A stretch of DNA of 64,000 nucleotides from Candidatus Nitrosoglobus terrae (GCF_002356115.1 NZ_AP014836.1:1547501-1611500), one strand, 5' to 3'; shown: positions 39,965 through 49,537, counted from the stretch's first letter. Notes: generated by a model not told the origin, from the sequence alone. Numbers and translations are program-made.

Positions 39965-40303
39965 CTATAAACCTTTTATTGTTCCTTTAGGTACTGTTCT
40001 TGATACAGCGTTTTTTTCAACTTTTATCTCTATCCCGTCTGCTAGCTCTAATAATAAAAAACTATCACCCATCTGGATTACTTTGCCTAATAACCCTCCA
40101 TTAGTGATAATCTCATCTCCTTTACCTAACGAGGCGATCATTTTAAATCGCTCTTTATGACGGCTTAATCGTGGTCGTATTACTAATACATAGTAAATTA
40201 AAAAAAAAGCACTAAATATAATTAAAGTGAGCCAAAAATCCACGTCAGTCCCTATCGTCGGCTGACTGCTTTGAGCCCAAGCTTCTGTCATAAAAAATTT
40301 CAT
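39965..40303 (-). CDS. yajC: Preprotein translocase accessory subunit YajC
   Basis: Small inner-membrane protein associated with SecDF. The 112 residues have one membrane helix (about 25-44), the conserved FLIYYVLVIRPR with basic residues after it, and LGKGDEIITNGGLLGKV. It lies alone: tgt upstream and secD downstream, the usual neighbours, are absent. A gene inserted or moved here has split this common cluster. Confidence 0.94.
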   Translation of the reverse strand: MKFFMTEAWAQSSQPTIGTDVDFWLTLIIFSAFFLIYYVLVIRPRLSRHKERFKMIASLGKGDEIITNGGLLGKVIQMGDSFLLLELADGIEIKVEKNAVSRTVPKGTIKGL

Positions 40304-40372
40304 TCCTCTTACTGCCCTTATAGAGTTACAACATTTTTGCCTAGCCTAGGCATCTTAATAAAATGACTGTTT

Positions 40373-40759
40373 TTATTTCTTTTTGAAAAAATAGTAGCCA
40401 AAAGGCCCCTTCAGGATCATTTTATTTCCAGTTTTCTCAACTGCTAAGTATTTAACTGTCTCTGAATCATCTTTAACTTCAATTACAGATTCTTCAGTGA
40501 CTTTATAAGTCTTTTCAAGGGAGGTGTTATGTTTAAGAAATTTATTATAACCAGAAATCACAACTGTTCCACTGGGATGAAAATCCCATGTTGCAACCTC
40601 TTTGTTACTACCTGTCCCATCTTTTTTTAGCGCAGTCATCTCTAATAACCATGCTCCTGTAATCTCTGAGTGATCTTTAATGATTGGTTCTGCGTAGGCT
40701 ACCGTACTAATAGCTGCAATAAAAAGGAAAATAGAGATCAGTTTATTTTTATGTTTCAT
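40373..40759 (-). CDS. Small secreted beta-rich protein, unknown function
   Basis: A 128-residue protein with a clear signal peptide (MKHKNKLISIFLFIAAISTV, cleaved after AYA near residue 23). The mature part alternates beta-strand-like segments (ITGAWLLEMTALKKDG, ATWDFHPSGTVVISG, MILKGPFGYYFFKKK) and looks like a small lipocalin-like or META-like barrel. I do not recognise a named family. The AGAGCGTT-rich leader before the ATG offers a weak ribosome binding site. It stands alone between yajC and a long gap. Confidence 0.75.
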   Translation of the reverse strand: MKHKNKLISIFLFIAAISTVAYAEPIIKDHSEITGAWLLEMTALKKDGTGSNKEVATWDFHPSGTVVISGYNKFLKHNTSLEKTYKVTEESVIEVKDDSETVKYLAVEKTGNKMILKGPFGYYFFKKK

Positions 40760-41378
40760 AACGCTCTCCCAAGTAATTACTGACTACTTATGACTAAATT
40801 TATTTAAGTGGCCTTACTTAATAGTAGAATAGCTAAATAAGATATTAGCCTAAAGAAGTACAGGCAGTACCTATTTCATTTATGACTCTTATTTATTTAA
40901 ACTTTACTGAATATTTGATTAATTAAATCCCCACTCTAGTGATAAAAATTATATTCTATAGAAACAAATAGGTGAAGAATCCTTAATACTAAAAAGCTTA
41001 ATACCTAACTCTAACTACTTAAATTAACAAATTCCACCGCTCAAAATTACCGATATCTATAATTATAATAATATCCTCTACGAAAGCGACGATGCGCAAT
41101 GTAATCCACAGAGCGCAAGAGCTAATAAAAGACTGTTAATTGCAGTGTTTTTCCACACAATCTTCATAAGGTGGCCCTAGATTCTGATCAGAAGACTGGC
41201 TATGACGTAAAATACAACCAGCGCAGCCACTCAACTATAGCTTGGCAAGTCCAAGCGACAATAGAGATTCTGATGAAACAAGAAAAATGCAGTGAGCAGC
41301 TTGGCAGGAGCTAAATCGGCGAATGCACATAAGCCGATAATTGCAACACGTAAGCAATTAGCTCCGAATATATTTATC
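40760..41378. other. Long intergenic region with one copy of a dispersed repeat
   Basis: 619 bp without a standard gene. The first 300 bp are AT-rich and should hold the promoter of the secreted-protein gene. From about 41086 the sequence changes style and contains the repeat at 41223-41362, which is shared with 57559-57698. No tRNA or clear terminator is seen. Confidence 0.6.
41223..41362 (-). repeat. Dispersed repeat copy 1 (possible coding fragment)
   Basis: By hand count, about 111 of 140 positions match 57559-57698 without any gap, and nearly all differences are transitions. On the - strand both copies can be read as NCLRVAIIGLC-x-F-x-DL, then LLT-x-FFL-x-HQN, then LDL-x-SY and a stop at the same place. 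Many differences are synonymous, as if a small hydrophobic protein were conserved. No credible start codon or ribosome site is seen here. It may be the tail of a degraded mobile-element gene or a repeated orphan ORF. Confidence 0.6.
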
Positions 41379-42074
41379 CTAACGAGCACCGTACACTACA
41401 ATGGTTTTACCTTTAACCGAAAGCAATCCTTGCTGCTGTAGCTCTTTAAGTACCCGACCTACCATTTCCCGGGAACAGCCTATCATCCGACTTATGTCTT
41501 GGCGAGTAACACGAATTTGCATGCCATCAGGGTGGGTCATAGCATCAGGTTGTTGACACAAATCCAGTAACGTCCGATTCACTCGGTCACTCACATCCAT
41601 AAAAGCCAGATAGCTTACCTTGCGATTAGTCTCTAAGAGGCGCCGAGCTAGCTGTCTCCCTAAAGCTAGTAACAGCTGATGATAATATTCGGCTAATGGA
41701 CCTTGAGTTAAGTATCGAAGCCGCTCATAGGTGATCTCCGCTAATTGACAAGGAGATCGGGTTCGAACCAGCACATCTCGTTTTTTTGGTGGATCAATAA
41801 ATAATCCCATCTCGCCAATAAAATCTCCTTTATTAAGGTAAGCTAGAATAAGCTGACTCCCATCCTCATTCTCCATATAGACGGTCACTGCACCTTTACG
41901 GATATAATAAAGCTTATCAGCAGAATCTCCAGGGTGAATAATAGGTACCCTAGCAGGAAAATCTTTAATATGACAATATTTGAGAAAATTATCGATAGAA
42001 GACTCTCCCACTAAGCATAAATTTCGTAGTAATATAGTTTTCTCTAATGCGATTCCGATCATAGTTTCCAGCAC
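41379..42074 (-). CDS. crp: cAMP receptor protein (CRP/Vfr)
   Basis: A 231-residue Crp/Fnr regulator. The cyclic-nucleotide domain has DKLYYIRKGAVTVYMENEDG and LNKGDFIGEMGLF with the cAMP-phosphate site region. The helix-turn-helix reads VTRQDISRMIGCSREMVGRV, and the C-terminus HGKTIVVYG-type is conserved as KGKTIVVYGAR. The stretch QQPDAMTHPDGMQI is nearly identical to E. coli CRP, which supports true orthology rather than a distant Fnr type. It is divergent from osmC across 74 bp, as vfr is in Pseudomonas. Confidence 0.93.
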   Translation of the reverse strand: MLETMIGIALEKTILLRNLCLVGESSIDNFLKYCHIKDFPARVPIIHPGDSADKLYYIRKGAVTVYMENEDGSQLILAYLNKGDFIGEMGLFIDPPKKRDVLVRTRSPCQLAEITYERLRYLTQGPLAEYYHQLLLALGRQLARRLLETNRKVSYLAFMDVSDRVNRTLLDLCQQPDAMTHPDGMQIRVTRQDISRMIGCSREMVGRVLKELQQQGLLSVKGKTIVVYGAR

Positions 42075-42148
42075 CCCTAAACGTAATCAAGTCATTATTG
42101 TATTGGCAGCGATAGAAATATCTTTAAACCTTACCAAAATTATTACCC

Positions 42149-42568
42149 ATGAAGGCGCGAATTAAGTGGATTGAAGAGAGTAGCTTTGTCGGCCAATCAG
42201 GAAGCGGACATACTGTAGTTATGGATGGTCCTCCTGAAAGTGGCGGGCGTAACCTTGGAATTCGGCCCATGGAAATGCTCTTGCTGGGAATAGGAGGTTG
42301 TACCGCCTTTGATGTTATCCAAATTTTAAAGAAAAGTCGGCAATCTGCCACTGACTGTATCGTAGAAATCACGGCCAATCGGGCTGAAACTATACCTAGG
42401 GTATTTACCCATATTCACATTCACTATAAGATTTTTGGCCACAGCCTTAAAGAACATCATGTTAAACGAGCAATCATGCTCTCTAGCGAAAAATACTGCT
42501 CAGCCTCTATTATGCTAGGGAAAGTCACTTCTATCAGCCATGCTTATGAAATTATCGAAAGTAGCTAA
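42149..42568 (+). CDS. OsmC family protein
   Basis: A 139-residue OsmC/Ohr-fold protein. It has the pattern RPMEMLLLGIGGCTAFDVIQ with the resolving Cys near 51 and a second Cys near residue 112 in SEKYCSASIML, the pair used for peroxide reduction in this family. It is divergent from crp, an arrangement also known beside vfr in Pseudomonas. Its substrate is unknown; it may reduce organic peroxides. Confidence 0.9.
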   Translation: MKARIKWIEESSFVGQSGSGHTVVMDGPPESGGRNLGIRPMEMLLLGIGGCTAFDVIQILKKSRQSATDCIVEITANRAETIPRVFTHIHIHYKIFGHSLKEHHVKRAIMLSSEKYCSASIMLGKVTSISHAYEIIESS

Positions 42569-42679
42569 TCTTAAAGACCTAGCTCTCACCTTAGTTTTCA
42601 ATACAATTAACTTCCATTAACGATAATTATCGTAGTAAAAAATTTAATTTAACTTTAGTAATAACGAGAAAACCCTCTA

Positions 42680-43078
42680 TTGAATAAACCCCCAGCGACA
42701 GCCGGCCTACATCATATAGCTCTATTTGTAACTGATGTTGAAGCCTGTGAGCGCTTCTACGTAGATCTTTTAGGAATGCAAGTTGAGTGGCGACCCGATA
42801 AAGATAACGTATACCTCACTTCAGGTAGCGATAATCTAGCACTCCACCGGCTACCACCAGATCGATCTCCCTATGGAGTACAACGACTAGATCATATAGG
42901 TTTTATTATTAATACCCCTGAAGCGGTGGATTCTTGGTATGAGTACCTCAGATCTCACTGTGTATCTATCAAAACGATGCCCAAAACCCATCGTGATGGT
43001 GCACGTAGTTTTTACTGCACAGATCCTGCTGGCACTACTCTACAACTCATTTATTATTCCCCTCTTGCGATAAAATAG
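42680..43078 (+). CDS. VOC family (glyoxalase/dioxygenase-like) protein
   Basis: A 132-residue protein with the paired beta-alpha-beta-beta-beta units of the VOC fold. Likely metal ligands are in GLHHIALFVTD (His), LDHIGFII (His) and TTLQLIYY (preceding Glu position replaced by Gln). The start appears to be the TTG at 42680, since no ATG is in frame nearby. It lies between osmC and speD in one direction. The substrate is unknown; glyoxalase I itself is usually longer. Confidence 0.85.
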   Translation: MNKPPATAGLHHIALFVTDVEACERFYVDLLGMQVEWRPDKDNVYLTSGSDNLALHRLPPDRSPYGVQRLDHIGFIINTPEAVDSWYEYLRSHCVSIKTMPKTHRDGARSFYCTDPAGTTLQLIYYSPLAIK

Positions 43079-43135
43079 CGCATAATGCGCTACCACACTA
43101 ATTAAAACCACCTTAGGAGGAAAGAGGCGCAAACG

Positions 43136-43945
43136 ATGGCCGGTGTCTTTAATAAAAAACTTCAGCTACATGGTTTTAACAATCTGACGAAAACTCTGAG
43201 CTTCAATATCTATGATATTTGCTATGCGCAAACCCCTCGGCAGCGCCAAGAATATATTGAATATATTGATGAAGAATATAATGCCGAGCGGCTTACAGGT
43301 ATTTTGACTAAAGTTGCCGATATCATCGGTGCTAATATTCTCAATATAGCTAGACAAGATTATGAGCCTCAAGGGGCTAGCGTTACCATGCTCATAGCTG
43401 AAGACAAAAATAAAGAAAATCAACAACTTACTAACATAGAAGAGCCTGGCCCTCTGCCTGAGAGTCTTGTTTGCCATTTAGATAAGAGTCATCTCACCGT
43501 TCACACTTATCCTGAAAGTCATCCAGAGAATGGAATTAGTACATTTCGCGCAGATATTGATGTCTCCACTTGTGGACGGGTATCACCATTACGAGCGCTT
43601 AATTACCTTATTCATAGCTTAGAATCAGATATCGTGACCATGGACTACCGAGTTCGAGGCTTTACTCGCAGTGTAGACGGAGGTAAGCATTTCATTGATC
43701 ATGATATTGACTCAATCCAAAATTTTATCGCGGATGACACTAAAGAACGCTATCAAATGATTGATGTAAATATCTATCAAGAAAACATCTTTCACACCAA
43801 GATGATGCTTAAGAACTTTAATCTTAATGATTACTTATTTGGTGGGAATACCTCCGATCTCACATTAGAGGAGCAGCGAAAAATCACTGATCGGGTAAAA
43901 AAGGAGACCTTGGAAATATTTTATGGTAAAAATATATCTGGTTAA
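43136..43945 (+). CDS. speD: S-adenosylmethionine decarboxylase proenzyme (class 1a)
   Basis: Provides decarboxylated SAM for spermidine synthesis. The 269-residue protein is of the long E. coli type. The self-cleavage site that makes the pyruvoyl cofactor is LDKSH, with Ser near 118; [12 protein letters not shown] and [20 protein letters not shown] follow, as in E. coli. AGGAGG lies 13 bases before the ATG. speE is not in the window. The crp-osmC-speD neighbourhood is shared with Pseudomonas. Confidence 0.96.
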   Translation: MAGVFNKKLQLHGFNNLTKTLSFNIYDICYAQTPRQRQEYIEYIDEEYNAERLTGILTKVADIIGANILNIARQDYEPQGASVTMLIAEDKNKENQQLTNIEEPGPLPESLVCHLDKSHLTVHTYPESHPENGISTFRADIDVSTCGRVSPLRALNYLIHSLESDIVTMDYRVRGFTRSVDGGKHFIDHDIDSIQNFIADDTKERYQMIDVNIYQENIFHTKMMLKNFNLNDYLFGGNTSDLTLEEQRKITDRVKKETLEIFYGKNISG

Positions 43946-43984
43946 CCCTTAGTAGTTTAGTAATAAAGACTTTCTATAAAAAAT

Positions 43985-45388
43985 TTAAGGGGCTTTATCT
44001 AAATCTACAATAATGATCTCAATAATCCTAGCAAGGGAATCCACTAAAGCAGGGTCAAACGTACCATCATCAGTATTCCGGATTCGGGTAAATATCTTTT
44101 CTAATTTTTTACGCTGGTGATCTGAAATAAAGTACGTACTCATAGCTCCAGCTGCCTTATCAAGACTGAGGATATCTCGCTGAGCATGAGTACGCCGTAT
44201 TACAGCTAGGTAATGGTAAATTGCCCTCCCTAATACCACATAAGGAAAATTAATATTAGCTGCTGGCCCCACTCGTAACTCTGATCCTCCTAACGGCAAG
44301 CCTAGAATTTTAATATCTGAAATACGATTATAGGAAAACCATGCAGAGGCTCCCCCTATCATAGAACCCACCGTGGCACCTAATAAAAAGGATGTGCCGC
44401 CTACAGCTAAATCGAAGCCTGAACCAAGCAACGCTCCCCCTGCCGCCCCTGTTGTAAGTAACTGGCGTTTTTTCAAACCAAAAACATTCCAGCTATCAAG
44501 GGAGAAAAGATCTGCATCTAATATTTCAAGATCTTTTTCGCGACGCTCTAAGGCATGATAGTTATAAAACCTCTCTATAGTGCGCCGCCCTTTTTGCTCC
44601 AAATTACGTAATTCTATTTTATACTTCTGGGTTAGGGATTCCTTATAAGCATGCTCATCCTCAGTAGGAGATAATCGTTTTGTAATAGTTAACGCAATCA
44701 TATTTGCTAACATCTCTGCAATATGCTGCGCGCTTCTTTGGCACCGCACCCTTCGATCCTCTTCTAGGATTTCTACAGCTTTATTCAGCGGTGCTTGCCA
44801 TTCCTCTCGTAATTGGCCAAACGCTTTAAGTAATTCAAGGCGCTTGTGAAATTCTGCTGTAACAGCATTAAATATCCGCACAATTTTAAAATACTGGCTT
44901 AATGCTGCTCGCCATTCTTCAATATAGTCCCCTTCTCCAACCATATTAATAAGCGCAATACTTGGTTGACCAGTCCATTGTAGAATCTCCATCTCAGCTT
45001 CATATTCTTCCCCATAAGGACGAGAGCCATCAATAACATATAAAATACCCGCCCCATTAATTACAGGCGCGAGTAATTCACACTCATCAATAAATTTATC
45101 TGTATTATAGTAGGTCTCTACAAATTGACAGACAACACTAGATCGCTCTGCTGCTGTTACTGCTTGAGCTTTCATCCATGCTAATGCTTGCCGTGCCCGT
45201 TGAAACCCTGGGGTATCCACTAAAATGTATTGGACTTCACCATCTACTTTCATGGGAAAGTATCGGCTCCTCATTGTAGTACCTGGTACTAATGAAACTT
45301 GAACTGATTCATCCTGGGCTAAAGTAGCAACGATACTTGATTTACCTTTATTTGGATGGCCAACGGTCGCAAAAATAGGAACGGACAT
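43985..45388 (-). CDS. GTPase with DUF3482 domain and membrane hairpin
   Basis: A 467-residue Era/TrmE-like GTPase. G1 is GHPNKGKSS near residue 11, G3 is DTPGF near 59, and the G4 position reads ALINMVGEGD instead of the normal NKxD, so guanine specificity may be altered. The middle has helical segments, and residues about 310-350 (TTGAAGGALLGSGFDLAVGG and on) are glycine-rich and hydrophobic like a membrane hairpin. DUF3482 fills the C-terminal half. Its start shares one base with the stop of the DUF2868 gene (TAATG), a pairing found in other gammaproteobacteria. Function is not established. Confidence 0.85.
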   Translation of the reverse strand: MSVPIFATVGHPNKGKSSIVATLAQDESVQVSLVPGTTMRSRYFPMKVDGEVQYILVDTPGFQRARQALAWMKAQAVTAAERSSVVCQFVETYYNTDKFIDECELLAPVINGAGILYVIDGSRPYGEEYEAEMEILQWTGQPSIALINMVGEGDYIEEWRAALSQYFKIVRIFNAVTAEFHKRLELLKAFGQLREEWQAPLNKAVEILEEDRRVRCQRSAQHIAEMLANMIALTITKRLSPTEDEHAYKESLTQKYKIELRNLEQKGRRTIERFYNYHALERREKDLEILDADLFSLDSWNVFGLKKRQLLTTGAAGGALLGSGFDLAVGGTSFLLGATVGSMIGGASAWFSYNRISDIKILGLPLGGSELRVGPAANINFPYVVLGRAIYHYLAVIRRTHAQRDILSLDKAAGAMSTYFISDHQRKKLEKIFTRIRNTDDGTFDPALVDSLARIIEIIIVDLDKAP

Positions 45389-46923
45389 TAATCTGCTTTA
45401 AACTTCAATGGCTGAAAGGCAAGCCTTGGATCTCCAAGACTTTGTAGTTTTTGCCTCCAAATATCTAGATCCTTAGGATCAGTAGAAACCAAATTACGTT
45501 TATCATCAAACGATACCGGCACTACCATAACTATCCGCTCTAACCCTAAGGCAGTGCGAAGAGCCTCCAAAAAATCCAAAAAATCTAAAAGAGGAGGCTC
45601 CCAAGACTTTACCACTATAATTATGGCTGCTTCTCTTATCGCGCACAGTTCTTCTATCACGCGCTGATCCTGCTCAATAGAGCACTTACCTCCGGCAGGC
45701 ATTACATGGCTGATTTTCACTGCCACAGCTTGTTGAATTACATCTTCCAATTGACCTTCTTCAACATTAATCCCCGCCCAAGTAATTAAATATCCTTTAG
45801 CCCCAGCAAAACTATTCTTTTTAGCAAATTGGGTAATCTCTAGATCTTGCAATCGCTTAACTTCAGGTTCTACAGCCCCCGTCTCAACCACAGCATGATT
45901 CATACGATCAAGAACCTGCTGAGCGCCCGGGGTATGAAGAAACGCTTTTTCTAACGCCACTTTAAAGCGCCAACGAGCGGTAGTAAGCGCTAAAAGTCGC
46001 GGTAATAAGCCATAAAAAACGATCCCCATCAGCAAAAATTGCCACCATTGCCCCAATATAGCCGCATCTGTAACTGCTGTTGCATTTGGCAAAATTCCCT
46101 TATGAAGTCGATAAAACCTAGTGGCTTCAATCAAATCCAATGAAGGAAGCGCCCCCTCTAGCCAGTCACGCCACGGCCAAGCTAATTGCCTCATTAACCA
46201 ATAAAAACTATCAGCTTGATACTCTAAGGTAGTACTCCACCCAAAAGCCAAATCAGAGACCGCAACCAGATAAAAACAACCTGCTAATGCCCCTAAATTA
46301 AAGGCCACAGCAAATACTTGGGAAAGCTGCAGTATCAGCCACTTTCTCACTCGATTGTAGACAATATGGTGTATTTTTTGCCGCCCTAAAGCAGCTTCAA
46401 AAGCTAAGCGGTGCTCAGAGGGCAAAAAACGTATAAGGGGAGAAATCAAGCGCCCTGGACTAAGTACGCTGAGAAAATCCTGTAATGGACGAAATCCTGG
46501 TATAAAATGTAATAAATTTTGTGGTAATGCGATTACAGCAGACATCAGCAGGAGCAAAAGCTGAAATCCGACAAATATTGCAAGTACGTTGATAACATTA
46601 ACTGGCTGGGTGCCATTATAGGCAAATACACCTAATGCTGTTATCCAACCAACCAACACACCTAAAAAAAGCAGTACTAGCGTTATTAAACGAAGGGCTT
46701 TAACCGCATTTTCACCAAGAAAACTTTGGTGATCACTCTCAATAACCTGCCATAACCAATAACGAAGTTGACAATAAGGTTTACCCGCAAGATATGAAAG
46801 CTTTCGCCCAATATCACGATCACGGTGGTACAAACTTTCTGGATCTACAGTTGCATCTAGATCCATTTTTATGCTGAGATCCACTAAATCAGCAAGATTC
46901 GAACGAAGCGGTGTACGATCCAT
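45388..46923 (-). CDS. DUF2868 membrane protein, partner of DUF3482 GTPase
   Basis: A 511-residue inner-membrane protein. Hydrophobic segments lie near residues 86-108, 123-145, 205-225 and 293-315, and a soluble C-terminal domain follows (AAIIIVVKSWEPPLLDFLDF). DUF2868 proteins have no settled function. The strict coupling to the GTPase gene suggests a two-part membrane machine in which the GTPase works on or with this protein. It may relate to membrane stress or dynamics, but that is only a guess. Confidence 0.82.
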   Translation of the reverse strand: MDRTPLRSNLADLVDLSIKMDLDATVDPESLYHRDRDIGRKLSYLAGKPYCQLRYWLWQVIESDHQSFLGENAVKALRLITLVLLFLGVLVGWITALGVFAYNGTQPVNVINVLAIFVGFQLLLLLMSAVIALPQNLLHFIPGFRPLQDFLSVLSPGRLISPLIRFLPSEHRLAFEAALGRQKIHHIVYNRVRKWLILQLSQVFAVAFNLGALAGCFYLVAVSDLAFGWSTTLEYQADSFYWLMRQLAWPWRDWLEGALPSLDLIEATRFYRLHKGILPNATAVTDAAILGQWWQFLLMGIVFYGLLPRLLALTTARWRFKVALEKAFLHTPGAQQVLDRMNHAVVETGAVEPEVKRLQDLEITQFAKKNSFAGAKGYLITWAGINVEEGQLEDVIQQAVAVKISHVMPAGGKCSIEQDQRVIEELCAIREAAIIIVVKSWEPPLLDFLDFLEALRTALGLERIVMVVPVSFDDKRNLVSTDPKDLDIWRQKLQSLGDPRLAFQPLKFKAD

Positions 46924-47235
46924 AAAACTACTATTTCTTATTTAATGCTAAATAATCTAAGAACAGCTAACGGCATCTGCAGAAAAATAATCATTAATTT
47001 TTAAGATATTGAAGTAGTACAGGAAACGAAACCACATTTGCGCTGTTAGTCTATTTTACATGGCTAAAGCTTTAACAGTGTACCATGATTTAAACGCTTT
47101 ATAGCCTTAGAGTCCGCCACTATATAAATAGTATGATCTTAAATTAATCTCATAGTAAGTAGTGTTAAAATACGTAGTTATGTTATTAAATATAAATATT
47201 ACAAATTTGCGCAAAGGAATAAAGAAAATCTAGCC
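46924..47235. other. Divergent promoter region between DUF2868 and the ccm operon
   Basis: 312 bp, AT-rich, with no gene found. It must contain the promoter of the ccm operon and that of the DUF2868/DUF3482 pair. AAAGGAATAAAG upstream of ccmA offers a ribosome binding site. Confidence 0.6.
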
Positions 47236-47898
47236 ATGGATCAAAACGCCAGCAATAAGCTAGCAATATCAAGCCCGGAGCAACCACAGCTACAAATAGA
47301 AGAGCTTACTATTCGCCGAGGTGAACGGTTACTTTTTGAAAATATTAGTTTTACCGTTAACCAAGGTGATATATTTGAGGTTTCTGGCCATAATGGCTCT
47401 GGAAAAACTACGTTATTACGCTTACTATGCGGGTTATTATTGCCTGAGAAAGGAAAGCTAATATGGTGTGGACAACCTATCCATAAAGTACGCCCGCTCT
47501 ATCATAGCAACCTTGCCTATGTGGGTCACACCGATGCGATTAAAGGTGGGTTAACTGCTCGTGAAAACTTAATAGTCGCCGGAGCACTTAATGGCGGTGG
47601 GATCAGCCCGGAAGAAGCTTTAGATCGGGTAGGTTTATCTAAGCTCCGAGAGCTACCAAGTCGTTTCTTTTCAGCTGGCCAAAGACGGCGCCTAGCTCTA
47701 GCGCGATTGTTGGTTAACCGTGCTCGATTATGGCTTTTAGATGAGCCGTTTACTGCCTTGGATAAAATGGCGATAAAAACCATCTCCAGCTTGTTAGAAA
47801 CACATGCCGCTAATGGTGGAATGGCTATCTTTACGAGCCACCATGCTATCAGCATTGCTCATGCTAAACGGCTAGAAATACCTTCAATACTTGCCTGA
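47236..47898 (+). CDS. ccmA: Haem exporter ATPase CcmA
   Basis: ABC-type ATPase of System I cytochrome c maturation; with CcmB, C and D it releases haem-loaded CcmE. The 220-residue protein has Walker A GHNGSGKTTLLRL near 56 and a signature helix region FFSAGQRRRLALARL, followed by Walker B LWLLDEPFTALD. It is first gene of a complete ccmABCDEFGHI operon in which most genes overlap or are within 8 bp. Confidence 0.97.
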   Translation: MDQNASNKLAISSPEQPQLQIEELTIRRGERLLFENISFTVNQGDIFEVSGHNGSGKTTLLRLLCGLLLPEKGKLIWCGQPIHKVRPLYHSNLAYVGHTDAIKGGLTARENLIVAGALNGGGISPEEALDRVGLSKLRELPSRFFSAGQRRRLALARLLVNRARLWLLDEPFTALDKMAIKTISSLLETHAANGGMAIFTSHHAISIAHAKRLEIPSILA

Positions 47899-47903
47899 CT
47901 TTT

Positions 47904-48587
47904 ATGAGTAACTCTACCCTATCTCAAGCTTGCTGGTGGCTTACCAAACGCGATCTACTGCTAGTACTGAGGCATCGGAGCGAAGCGGCTAATCCTCTCC
48001 TTTTTTTTCTAATGATAGCCAGTATTTTTCCGCTAGGTATTGGCCCAGAGGCAACGGTTTTACGGCAAATTGCTCCCGGAATTATCTGGGTCGCAGCTTT
48101 ACTCGCCACATTACTTTCTCTAGAAGCTATGTTTCGCTCCGATTTCGATGATGGCAGCCTAGAGCAACTCATTCTAAGCCCCTATCCGTTACCAGCATTA
48201 GTGCTGGCTAAAATATTTGCCCACTGGCTAGCTACCGGATTACCTCTAATTTTACTTGCCCCCTTATTAGGACTACTATTCGGTATCTCAGGCTGGCCTT
48301 TAGTTGTCTTATTAATTACGCTCTTAATGGGTACGCCCGCATTAAGCTTAGTTGGATCTGTTGGGGTTGCCTTAACGGTAGGGTTAAGGCAAGGGGGATT
48401 ATTGCTTGCTTTACTACTACTTCCTTTATATGTTCCTATATTGATTTTCAGCGCTGGTGCTGTAGAGACAGCAGCCCAAGGCTTACCTGCTGATGGACAA
48501 CTTTATCTTCTAGGCGCTTTACTAGCTCTGGCTGCAACCTTAGCACCTATAGCCACCTCGGCTGCCCTATGTATTCGCATGAGTTAA
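47904..48587 (+). CDS. ccmB: Haem exporter permease CcmB
   Basis: A 227-residue inner-membrane protein with about six hydrophobic helices and the family region DFDDGSLEQLILSPYPLPAL. It forms the ABC complex with CcmA, C and D. It lies 5 bp after ccmA and 6 bp before ccmC. Confidence 0.96.
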   Translation: MSNSTLSQACWWLTKRDLLLVLRHRSEAANPLLFFLMIASIFPLGIGPEATVLRQIAPGIIWVAALLATLLSLEAMFRSDFDDGSLEQLILSPYPLPALVLAKIFAHWLATGLPLILLAPLLGLLFGISGWPLVVLLITLLMGTPALSLVGSVGVALTVGLRQGGLLLALLLLPLYVPILIFSAGAVETAAQGLPADGQLYLLGALLALAATLAPIATSAALCIRMS

Positions 48588-48593
48588 ATAAAC

Positions 48594-49373
48594 ATGATAC
48601 GTTATTTACCATTTCACCATCTTTATCAGCATTTGGCTTCCCCTAAATATTTCTATATATGGTCTAGCCGCTTAATTCCTTGGCTAGGACGTATAACTGC
48701 AATTTTAATGATCATAGGTCTTTTTTGGGGACTAGTTATAGCTCCAACAGACTACCAGCAGGGTGACAGCTACCGAATTATATTTATTCATGTCCCTAGT
48801 GCTTGGATGTCTCTATTCATATATATGGTTATGGCCTCAGCAGGCGCTATTGCCTTAATATGGAGAGTGAAGATAGCAGAGATCATAGGCAGTGCTAGTG
48901 CCCCGTTAGGAGCTTCTTTTACGCTACTAGCTCTAATTACCGGATCGCTCTGGGGGAAACCTATGTGGGGTACTTGGTGGGTATGGGATGCACGCCTTAC
49001 ATCAGAGCTTGTTCTACTATTTCTCTATCTAGGCTACATCGCCCTACAATCGGCTATAGAAGATCCTCGGCAAGCCGCAAGGGCAACCGCTATTTTGGCC
49101 TTAGTAGGTATAGTGGATCTGCCAATTATCCATTATTCAGTAGAGTGGTGGAATACGCTCCACCAAGGACCAACAGTGACTAAGTTTGGTGCCCCGTCTA
49201 TTTATTGGGGTATGCTAGTTCCTCTGCTTATTATGGCCATTGCGTTTATGACTTATTACGGAACACTGATACTGATTAGGGCTCGCTCAGAAATATTAGA
49301 ACGGGAACGCAATAATAGCTGGGTCAAGCAAATCCTAAATTCAGATGATACTACTATCTCTATTAATCCTTAA
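48594..49373 (+). CDS. ccmC: Haem chaperone-loading protein CcmC
   Basis: Delivers haem to the CcmE chaperone. The 259-residue protein has six membrane helices and the tryptophan-rich haem-binding WWD motif, visible as WGTWWVWDARLTSEL near residue 124, flanked by the conserved histidines in IFIHVPSAW and IHYSVEWWNTLHQ. It lies directly ahead of the small ccmD gene. Confidence 0.97.
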   Translation: MIRYLPFHHLYQHLASPKYFYIWSSRLIPWLGRITAILMIIGLFWGLVIAPTDYQQGDSYRIIFIHVPSAWMSLFIYMVMASAGAIALIWRVKIAEIIGSASAPLGASFTLLALITGSLWGKPMWGTWWVWDARLTSELVLLFLYLGYIALQSAIEDPRQAARATAILALVGIVDLPIIHYSVEWWNTLHQGPTVTKFGAPSIYWGMLVPLLIMAIAFMTYYGTLILIRARSEILERERNNSWVKQILNSDDTTISINP

Positions 49374-49378
49374 GAGCC

Positions 49379-49537
49379 ATGAATACATTACAAGAATTCA
49401 TCCATATGGGCGGATACGCTCTTTACGTATGGACAGCCTACGGAATCGCCGCTGTCATCTTGATAGGTAACATTGTACATGCCTTACTTCGACAGCGTCG
49501 AATAATCCGTCAAATACAGCAGGAGGACAAATCATGA
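49379..49537 (+). CDS. ccmD: Haem exporter small subunit CcmD
   Basis: A short gene of 52 codons, too small for most gene finders. It reads MNTLQEFIHMGGYALYVWTA, then a hydrophobic helix, and ends RRIIRQIQQEDKS. This is the CcmD pattern: an N-terminal MGGYA-x-YVW stretch, a single membrane helix and a basic tail. It links CcmC and CcmE in the ABC complex. It starts 5 bp after ccmC, and its TGA overlaps the ATG of ccmE by 4 bp. Confidence 0.93.
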   Translation: MNTLQEFIHMGGYALYVWTAYGIAAVILIGNIVHALLRQRRIIRQIQQEDKS

